Both the position numbers and the translations under genes were made by a program. Below are positions 6,438-11,288 of a stretch of 11,288 bases of DNA, piece by piece; the stretch's first letter is position 1; each line of letters opens with the position of its first letter. The notes beneath the pieces were generated by a model. That model made no database searches and was not told the DNA's origin. It was given only the letters and a program-made list of their open reading frames with translations. Source of the DNA: Chloroflexota bacterium (GTDB lineage Bacteria > Chloroflexota > Limnocylindria > Limnocylindrales > CSP1-4); contig VBFZ01000125.1 in NCBI GenBank assembly GCA_005880805.1, positions 1 to 11,288 on the forward strand, given 5' to 3'.

Positions 6438-7948
6438 CCGACCGGCCCTTTCCACCGGGCGACTATCCGCTGATCGTCGTCGGGAGTGGGCCGGGCGCTC
6501 TTCAGCACTCCTACGCCCTGTCGCGACTGGGTGTCCCTCATGCGGTGCTGTCGGCCGATCCCTCGCCGGGCGGCATGTTCCGACGCTGGCCGTTCTTCCA
6601 GCGGCTGCTGTCGTGGACCAAGCCCTACGCGCCCGTCGAGCGCGGCACGCGGGCGTACGAGCGCTTCGACTGGAACAGCCTGCTGGCCGATGAGCCGGAA
6701 AACCGGGCGCTCCAGCCGTCGCTCATGGACGGCTCGTCCTACTTTCCCGCGCGCGCCGAGATGGAGGCCAATCTTGTCGCCTTCGCTCGACGGACCGACA
6801 TCCGTGTCCGCTACGAATGTCCTTGGGAGTCGACCCGCGTCGAGGAGACGCGCGACGGTCGCCGCTACGTCCTGACGACCCCTGACGGCGAGTACCGCAC
6901 ACCAACCGTCGTCTTCGCGGTCGGGATCGCGGAGCCGTGGGCGCCGTCAACCCCGGGCATGGAACTCGCCTATCACTACGCGGACACGAAGCCGGCCGAG
7001 ACGTACGCGGGCAAATGCGTCTTCATCATCGGGAAGCAGGTGTCCGCGTTCGAGCTGGCCACCGGGCTCCTCCAGTGGGCCCGCCGGATCGTGCTCGCCT
7101 CGCCCAGCCCCGCCCAGCTCTCCGTCGTGACCAAGACGCTGGTCGGGGTACGGGCCCGCTACGTGCAGCCCTACGAGGATCACGTCCTGGGCGGCGGCGT
7201 CTTCATTCTCGACGCATCGATCGAGGCGATCTCACGCCGCGGCGCGGAGCTCGTGGTCAGGACGCGCCGCTCCGACAACGGACAACAGCTCGACGTCGAC
7301 GCGGACGACGTCATCGCAGCGACCGGCTTCGTGGCCCCGCTGCGCGACCTGCCGTCGCTCGGGGTGGCGACGTTCGGGCATTCGAAGCTGCCGTCACTGA
7401 CGCCCTTCTGGGAGAGCTCGGTTGCGCCCGGGATCTTCTTCGCCGGCACGATCACCCAGGCGGCGGGCGGGTTGAAGAAGCACGGCGTGCCGGCCAATTC
7501 GGGCGCGGTGCATGGCCACCGCTACAACGGCCGCGTGCTTGCGAGGCACCTGGCCTCCACGCGCTTCGGCGTCGAGCTGCCGCGGCCGTCCGTCGACCCG
7601 GACCGTCTCCTCGACTTCGTGCTGGAGGAGCTCACGCAGGGGCCCGAGATCTGGCACCAGCGGGCCTACCTCGCCCGCGTCGTCAGCGCCTCTCCCGATG
7701 CGGGGCTGCGCGACGACGGGTTCGTCCCGCTGGCTCACTTCCTCGACAGCGGCGGCGGGGACGCGCTCGCCATCACGATCGAGGCCGATGGAACAGGCGC
7801 GATCTATCCAGTCCTCTACGCCCGCACCGGTGGGACGATGTCGGAGCACGTGCTGCCGGCGAGCCCGGTCCTCGACTTTGCATCGCCTGAGCACCGCGAG
7901 ATGGTCGTCGACGTCATCGGCAAGCTTGGAGTCCAGGCACCCGTCTGA
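6425..7948 (+). CDS. FAD/NAD(P)-dependent oxidoreductase (flavin monooxygenase/thioredoxin reductase-like)
   Basis: This 507-aa flavoprotein has an N-terminal Rossmann FAD site, LIVVGSGPGA (16-25). A second dinucleotide fold follows at 198-212 (CVFIIGKQVSAFELA), resembling GxGxSxxE but with Gln205 for the second Gly. The late ATGF motif (299-302) is typical of flavin monooxygenase-like enzymes, and GIFFAGTITQ (336-345) resembles the FAD-binding strand near the C-terminus of these enzymes. Residues about 385-507 are an extra C-terminal part I do not recognise. Substrate unknown; it is most likely cytosolic, as no signal peptide or membrane segment is visible. The start is GTG 6425, inside the end of the CNBD gene. 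It is the only suitable start before the FAD motif, though its ribosome site is weak, consistent with translational coupling. The frame is open well upstream, but there it overlaps the CNBD genes. An alternative is an uncharacterised hydroxylase. Confidence 0.82.
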   Translation: MAELTDRPFPPGDYPLIVVGSGPGALQHSYALSRLGVPHAVLSADPSPGGMFRRWPFFQRLLSWTKPYAPVERGTRAYERFDWNSLLADEPENRALQPSLMDGSSYFPARAEMEANLVAFARRTDIRVRYECPWESTRVEETRDGRRYVLTTPDGEYRTPTVVFAVGIAEPWAPSTPGMELAYHYADTKPAETYAGKCVFIIGKQVSAFELATGLLQWARRIVLASPSPAQLSVVTKTLVGVRARYVQPYEDHVLGGGVFILDASIEAISRRGAELVVRTRRSDNGQQLDVDADDVIAATGFVAPLRDLPSLGVATFGHSKLPSLTPFWESSVAPGIFFAGTITQAAGGLKKHGVPANSGAVHGHRYNGRVLARHLASTRFGVELPRPSVDPDRLLDFVLEELTQGPEIWHQRAYLARVVSASPDAGLRDDGFVPLAHFLDSGGGDALAITIEADGTGAIYPVLYARTGGTMSEHVLPASPVLDFASPEHREMVVDVIGKLGVQAPV

Positions 7949-7974
7949 GTTCGCTCCGCCCGTGGTTAAGCCGG

Positions 7975-8038
7975 TAGCCAGTTACGGCTAATTGGGGCCG
8001 GGTTAGCCGTTGACGGCTACAACCTGCACGAGTAGCCT
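7975..8038 (+). promoter_or_regulatory. Twin palindromic operators and leaderless promoter of the SatD-DUF3307 operon
   Basis: Two inverted repeats of the form TAGCC-N6-GGCTA lie at 7975-7990 and 8004-8019, 29 bp apart from start to start. The second is a 7-bp-arm palindrome, TAGCCGT-TG-ACGGCTA, and it contains the -35 TTGACG (8010-8015). After a 17-bp spacer comes the -10 TAGCCT (8033-8038), followed by 6 nt and the GTG start at 8045. Transcription should thus begin at the start codon. A repressor on the second operator would block the -35. The helix-turn-helix of the SatD-type protein itself is the simplest candidate ligand (inference). Confidence 0.65.
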
Positions 8039-8044
8039 CTCCAC

Positions 8045-8725
8045 GTGAACCGAGGGGGGTCGACTGCATCGCGCGGGATCGTCCTGTTCGGCGACGTCGT
8101 CGATTCCCGGCGCGATCCCGTTCGGTCGAGCGCATGGCTGCGGACGCTGTGCAGCGAGCTCGAGGACCTCTATCCGCCCGACGAACGCGTTGCAGGCTTC
8201 GGGTTCACCCAGGGCGACGAGTTGCAGGGACTCCTCGCGGCCACGGCCGATCCACTGCTGGCCGTGCTCCATGCCGCACTCGACCCGGAGGCGATGAGGA
8301 TGCGCTGGGCCGTCGCCCTCGGCCAGGTCGAGGTCGGCACAGGGCCCGCCACGGAACGGACGGGCGAAGCGTTCCTGCGCGCACGTGAGCTGCTCGAGGC
8401 GACAAGATTTCGCCGCGACCGCCTGCTGATGAGTACCGGGGAACCCGGCGCGGACCGCTTGCTCGACAACCTCGCACCGCTGCTCGCCGAGTTGCTCGAC
8501 GACCTGTCGCCCCGACAGCGCGTCATCGCCAGGTTGATGCTGCTCGAGGGTCTCCGGCAGGCCGAGGTGGCGGCCGAGCTCGGCGTCGCACGGGCGACCG
8601 TCTCGGTGGCATACGCGAGGGGGCGAGTCCGACCGATCGACCGACTGGCCACCGCGCTGCGCTCGATCTTCGGCGCCGGGCGCCTGGCACTGGAGGATGC
8701 TGCTCCGGCGGGTGCGAACGGATGA
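8045..8725 (+). CDS. SatD-family protein: cyclase-like domain plus helix-turn-helix
   Basis: This 226-aa protein matches the SatD family, named after a gene of the Streptococcus mutans secretion and acid tolerance locus; biochemical function unknown. Residues 11-130 carry GIVLFGDVVDSR (11-22), FTQGDELQGLL (54-64), MRWAVALGQVEVG (86-98) and GEAFLRARELL (107-117). These line up in order and spacing with the metal Asp, second Asp, RxxxHTGE and VNxAARL motifs of class III nucleotidyl cyclases (compare the cyclase-like domain at 5360-4866). Asp17, Asp58 and Arg114 would be the counterparts. Residues about 154-192 (LSPRQRVIARLMLLEG, then QAEVAAELGVARATVS) are a sigma-4/LuxR-like helix-turn-helix. 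The start is GTG with no ribosome site, 6 nt after a -10, so probably leaderless. It overlaps the DUF3307 gene by ATGA, so the two form an operon. Twin operators upstream suggest autoregulation. Confidence 0.78.
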   Translation: MNRGGSTASRGIVLFGDVVDSRRDPVRSSAWLRTLCSELEDLYPPDERVAGFGFTQGDELQGLLAATADPLLAVLHAALDPEAMRMRWAVALGQVEVGTGPATERTGEAFLRARELLEATRFRRDRLLMSTGEPGADRLLDNLAPLLAELLDDLSPRQRVIARLMLLEGLRQAEVAAELGVARATVSVAYARGRVRPIDRLATALRSIFGAGRLALEDAAPAGANG

Positions 8726-9720
8726 CCGCGAACGACGTCCTCGTGATTGCCTGGCTGGTCCTGGCCCACTTGATCGCCGACTTCGTCCTGCAGACCGATC
8801 GGGTCGCGACCGCCAAGTTCGCGACCGGTGCCCGCGCCTGGCGAGGGCTGGCCGCCCACTGGTTCACCGTCGCCGTCGCGATGTTGCCCGTCCCGTTCGC
8901 CTTCGGTGGCCGGGGCCTCGTCGCGCTCCTCGCGATTTCGATCGTGCACGCGGTCATCGACCGCTCGAAGGTCGTGCTGACACGTCGCGTCGAAGCCGCC
9001 GCGCTGGAGGAAGCCGCGTTGATGCACGAGGCGCCTGCCGTGGCTGCCAGCCTCGGGTCGGCCTGGACGCCGGTCCCGGCGGCCTTGTTCGTCCTCGACC
9101 AGATCGCGCACGGCCTGGTGATCGTCTTTGGCTGGGCCGTTTTCCTGCGCGGAGCTCCGCTTGACTCCGGGTGGGTGAACGCGTGGGCCAGCGCGCTGGG
9201 CGGGTTCGACCAGGCAGCCCTCCATCGCGCCATCCTGACCGGCGTCGTGATCCTCGCGCTGGCGATCGTGAACGTGAGGGCCGGCTCGCTGCTCGTGGCG
9301 ACCCTCGTGAACCCGCGCGAGGTGATCCCGGGTGGCGATCCCCGCGACAGCGGTCCGCCGGCGGGCGACGTCGAAGCCGCCGAGCAAGCCACGGCGTACA
9401 CGTTCCGCGTCGGCCCCTTTGTTGCACGGGCCGAGCCGGCGGTCCCGCCTCGCATCGTCACCCCGGCCGGGTCCCGGAGCCTCGCTTCCCCGGAGCGCGT
9501 GGGCGAAGCGATCGGCGTCCTCGAGCGCCTCCTGATCGTCACGTTCGTGCTCACGGCGAACCAGGCCGCGATCGGGTTCGTCGTGGCCGCCAAGACACTC
9601 GCGCGCTTCAAGCAGCTGGACGACCGCAGGTTCGCGGAGTACTACCTGCTCGGAACGCTCGCCAGCGTTTCCGTCGCCCTCGCCAGCGGGCTGCTCGCGG
9701 CCGCAGCCCTGTCGGCCTGA
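8722..9720 (+). CDS. DUF3307-family integral membrane protein
   Basis: This 332-aa inner-membrane protein of unknown function pairs with SatD-type proteins in other genomes, as I recall. The N-terminal DUF3307 part (about 5-140) has HLIADFVLQTD (16-26), His46, HAVIDRSK (76-83) and LDQIAHG (125-131). The HxxxD, H, HxxxD and DxxxH set sits in or beside hydrophobic helices and could bind a metal. About seven hydrophobic segments are visible (near 5-24, 45-62, 65-80, 118-142, 168-195, 268-292, 309-331). A soluble linker (about 198-258) leads to a second conserved part, starting VGEAIGVLERL (260-270), with AIGFVVAAKTLARF and AEYYLLGTLASV, typical of long DUF3307 proteins. The ATG at 8722 overlaps the upstream stop by 4 nt, implying translational coupling and a joint role. 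Confidence 0.82.
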   Translation: MTANDVLVIAWLVLAHLIADFVLQTDRVATAKFATGARAWRGLAAHWFTVAVAMLPVPFAFGGRGLVALLAISIVHAVIDRSKVVLTRRVEAAALEEAALMHEAPAVAASLGSAWTPVPAALFVLDQIAHGLVIVFGWAVFLRGAPLDSGWVNAWASALGGFDQAALHRAILTGVVILALAIVNVRAGSLLVATLVNPREVIPGGDPRDSGPPAGDVEAAEQATAYTFRVGPFVARAEPAVPPRIVTPAGSRSLASPERVGEAIGVLERLLIVTFVLTANQAAIGFVVAAKTLARFKQLDDRRFAEYYLLGTLASVSVALASGLLAAAALSA

Positions 9721-9724
9721 CCCC

Positions 9725-9738
9725 GGCGGTTGGCCGCC
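9725..9738. terminator. Small hairpin just after the DUF3307 gene
   Basis: GGCGG (9725-9729), loop TTGG, CCGCC (9734-9738) begins 4 nt after the stop of the DUF3307 gene. The stem is only 5 bp and no T-tract follows, so this is a weak terminator candidate. Confidence 0.25.
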
Positions 9739-9756
9739 AGTCCATCTCGTGTCTTT

Positions 9757-9901
9757 GCGTCATCTGCTACTGGGAGTCGTGTTAGACGCGGGCACGCGCT
9801 TGCAGGCGCCAGTTCGTCCCAGGTCACGTTCGTTCCGCATCGATCTCGTCTCGAAGACGAGCGTTCGCGCGTCTAACACTACTGACACTCGTATTTGACG
9901 C
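9757..9901 (+). repeat. REPIN-like palindromic doublet, copy 2
   Basis: Unit X (9757-9789) and unit Y (9869-9901) are 33 bp each, separated by 79 bp, and are the same X-spacer-Y element as at 1607-1448 but on the other strand. X ends in GTGTTAGACGC (9779-9789) and Y begins with its exact reverse complement GCGTCTAACAC (9869-9879). The outer 6 bp (GCGTCA/TGACGC) also pair, so the element can form a long cruciform. The spacer keeps a TCACGTTC block at nearly the same distance from X as in copy 1, plus a CTCGTCT-CGA-AGACGAG hairpin (9845-9861). After Y comes GGAGCGGCCCTTGGCC (9902-9917), nearly the same as after Y in copy 1. It lies between convergent genes, like copy 1, and encodes nothing. Confidence 0.65.
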
Positions 9902-9964
9902 GGAGCGGCCCTTGGCCGTGAACCGCACGCCCGGACTCGTAGGCCGCTGTCGGCCAGGCGTACC

Positions 9965-11134
9965 TCAGGCAGCCGGGACGCGCAGTCGAGCCAGGCGTTC
10001 GGACGCGGCGGCCAACGTCTCGAGGCGTTTCGGGAACGCGAAGCGGATCTTCGAGCGGCCGAGCTCGGGGCGCGAGTAGAACGACGACCCGGGGACCGCG
10101 GCAACGCCCGGATCCTCGACGAGGCGGCGGGCGAATGAGACGTCGTCGAGCTCGGGATCGATCCCGGAGAAGTCTGTCATCACGTAATACGCGCCGTCGG
10201 GGACGTAGACGCGGAAGCCGGCGGCTTCGAGGGCGGGCAGCAGCGCGTCCCGCCGTTCGCGATAGTCGGCTGCGAGCGTCGCGTAGTAGTCGTCCGGCAG
10301 CGACAGGGCCACGACGCCTGCCTCCTGGAGGGGCGCCGCGGCACCGACGGTCAGGAAGTCGTGGACCTTCCGGATGCCGGAGGTCAGCTCGGACGACGCG
10401 ATCACCCAGCCAACGCGCCAGCCGGTGACCGAGTACGTCTTGGACATCGAGTTCACCGCGACCGTGCGCTCGGCCATGCCCGGCAGCGTCGCCAGCGGGA
10501 TGTGCTCGCCCGCGTAGACGATGTGCTCGTAGATGTCGTCCGTGAAGGCGACCGCGTCGTGCTCGCGGCAGAGGTCCGCGATCAGCTCGAGCTCCCGGCG
10601 GTCGAAGACCTTGCCGGTCGGGTTGTGCGGAGACGTCAGCACGATGCCCCGGGTCTTCGGTCCGAACGCGGCGCGCAGCTCCGCCTCGTCGATCGACCAG
10701 TCCGGCTCGTGCAGCGTCACGTACCGTGGAACGGCTCCGGAGAGGATCGCGTCCGGCCCGTAGTTCTCGTAGAACGGCTCGAACACGACGATCTCGTCTC
10801 CTGGGTCGAGAACCGCAAGCATGGCTGCGATCATCCCTTCCGTCGCGCCGCAGACCACGGTCACCTGCGTATCGGGATCCACCGACCAGCCGGGATAGGT
10901 CCGGCTCGTTTTCGCAGCGATTGCATCCCGGAAGCGCTTGGCGCCCCAGGTGATCGCGTACTGGTTGATGTCGGCGTCGAGCGCCGCCTTGGCGGCCGCC
11001 TTGAGCTCGGGCGGGCAGGGGAAGTCGGGAAAGCCCTGGGCGAGATTGACGGCGCCGTGCCGGATCGCCATCCGCGTCATATCCCGGATGACGGATTCGC
11101 CGAACGTCTGCGCCTTGGCGGAGATGCCTGGCAT
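9965..11134 (-). CDS. Class I pyridoxal-phosphate aminotransferase (aspartate/kynurenine/methionine type)
   Basis: This 389-aa protein is a full-length fold-type I aminotransferase, a cytosolic PLP enzyme that moves an amino group between an amino acid and a 2-oxoacid. Visible motifs: INQYAITWG (56-64), PHNPTG (169-174; Asn171), TDDIYEH (198-204; Asp199 and Tyr202), and SMSKTYSVTGWRVGW (229-243), with Lys232 as the Schiff-base lysine and Arg240 contacting the phosphate. KIRFAF (362-367) carries Arg364, which binds the substrate carboxylate. The early NQYA block and overall pattern resemble the kynurenine/methionine aminotransferase and AspB-like subgroup; the true substrate cannot be told. 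The start at 11134 fits the family N-terminus and has a -10-like TAGACT exactly 6 nt before it, suggesting a leaderless transcript. It is tail-to-tail with the DUF3307 gene across the repeat element. Confidence 0.9.
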   Translation of the reverse strand: MPGISAKAQTFGESVIRDMTRMAIRHGAVNLAQGFPDFPCPPELKAAAKAALDADINQYAITWGAKRFRDAIAAKTSRTYPGWSVDPDTQVTVVCGATEGMIAAMLAVLDPGDEIVVFEPFYENYGPDAILSGAVPRYVTLHEPDWSIDEAELRAAFGPKTRGIVLTSPHNPTGKVFDRRELELIADLCREHDAVAFTDDIYEHIVYAGEHIPLATLPGMAERTVAVNSMSKTYSVTGWRVGWVIASSELTSGIRKVHDFLTVGAAAPLQEAGVVALSLPDDYYATLAADYRERRDALLPALEAAGFRVYVPDGAYYVMTDFSGIDPELDDVSFARRLVEDPGVAAVPGSSFYSRPELGRSKIRFAFPKRLETLAAASERLARLRVPAA

Positions 11135-11140
11135 GCGCGC

Positions 11141-11146
11141 AGTCTA
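11141..11146 (-). promoter_or_regulatory. -10 element for a leaderless aminotransferase transcript
   Basis: On the minus strand TAGACT is followed by 6 nt and then the ATG at 11134, the same geometry as TAGCCT before the SatD-type gene and TATCCT before thyX. No -35 and no ribosome site are visible. The gene therefore probably has its own promoter despite the upstream gene on the same strand ending only 47 nt away. Confidence 0.42.
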
Positions 11147-11181
11147 TCGGCCGGCCATGCCCGGGCGACGAAGGCGCGCGG

Positions 11182-11288
11182 TCAGTCGCCGGCCGGCGTC
11201 CCGATCGTCGAGTCGAAGAAGTCCACCAGGTGCCGCTCGTACTCGGCGGTGTGTTCGACGATCGCGTCGATGTGCCCGGAGCCCGGCA
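11182..11288 (-). CDS. C-terminal end of a probable alpha/beta hydrolase (5' part outside window)
   Basis: A minus-strand frame enters from the right edge and ends at TGA (11184-11182). The visible 34 or so residues include PGSGHIDAIVEHTAEYERHL and then a short acidic tail. PGSGHID resembles the GxGH segment holding the catalytic histidine near the C-terminus of alpha/beta hydrolases, after which a final helix is expected, as here. The codons have G or C at the third position throughout, as in other genes here. Only the tail is visible, so the family call is an inference and the substrate is unknown. The aminotransferase gene follows 47 nt downstream on the same strand. Confidence 0.55.
   Translation of the reverse strand, partial: PGSGHIDAIVEHTAEYERHLVDFFDSTIGTPAGD

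Noticed and set aside
5900..6541. A longer N-terminus for the minus-strand CNBD protein
   Set aside because: The extra part is antisense to the plus-strand CNBD gene and has low-complexity Arg/Ser composition without domain features.
8154..9427. Long minus-strand open frames opposite the SatD-type and DUF3307 genes
   Set aside because: They are Arg/Ser/Pro-rich shadow frames with no recognisable domain, while the plus-strand frames match known families.
9757..9901. Integron attC sites, because GTTAGAC and GTCTAAC fit GTTRRRY and RYYYAAC
   Set aside because: The boxes are in the wrong order for one attC, no integrase or cassette-like short genes are present, and the same unit recurs between ordinary convergent genes.
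1..11288. tRNA or rRNA genes
   Set aside because: No T-loop GTTCRA-type motif in a cloverleaf context and no rRNA-like segment was found on either strand by reading.

Overview
The window is strongly GC-rich, with G or C at nearly every third codon position in the real genes. Genes are tightly packed. Several start sites look leaderless: a -10 box of the form TANNNT lies exactly 6 nt before the start codon. Together with a cyclase/ATPase/TPR regulator, a ThyX thymidylate synthase and many cyclase-like and cyclic-nucleotide-binding domains, this suggests a Chloroflexota genome (Limnocylindria/Ellin6529-like), with a high-GC actinobacterium as the alternative. The assignment is an inference from style; no taxonomic marker such as rRNA is present.

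Layout. (1) 1-56 is the tail of an unidentified gene. (2) 57-496 is a regulatory region with four DnaA-box-like motifs, a promoter with a palindrome over its -10, and a GC-rich structured leader. (3) 497-1366 is a trimeric-type purine nucleoside phosphorylase. (4) 1367-1693 is a tail-to-tail gap holding copy 1 of a repeat doublet. (5) On the minus strand, transcribed leftwards, come a small cyclic-nucleotide-binding (CNBD) protein (5899-5471), a 902-aa cyclase-like/NB-ARC-type ATPase/TPR regulator (5420-2712) and thyX (2620-1694). (6) Divergent from these are a second CNBD protein (6015-6437) and an overlapping FAD/NAD(P)-dependent oxidoreductase (6425-7948). (7) Twin operators and a leaderless promoter drive a SatD-family gene (8045-8725), whose stop overlaps the start of a DUF3307 membrane protein gene (8722-9720). 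(8) 9721-9964 is a second tail-to-tail gap with copy 2 of the same doublet in the opposite orientation. (9) On the minus strand are a class I PLP aminotransferase (11134-9965) and the end of a probable alpha/beta hydrolase (11288-11182).

How they may work together. The CNBD / cyclase-ATPase / CNBD / oxidoreductase block reads as a nucleotide-linked signalling and redox module. The cyclase domain lacks the usual substrate-selecting residues, and the second CNBD lacks the usual phosphate-binding arginine. The most interesting unit is SatD-DUF3307. The first 130 residues of the SatD-type protein follow the motif order and spacing of a class III nucleotidyl cyclase and are followed by a sigma-4-like helix-turn-helix. 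Its partner is a membrane protein with HxxxD, H, HxxxD and DxxxH motifs. A cyclase-like transcription factor coupled to a membrane protein, under a promoter with duplicated palindromic operators, is a plausible little-described signalling system. The other genes (nucleoside phosphorylase, thyX, aminotransferase) are ordinary metabolism.
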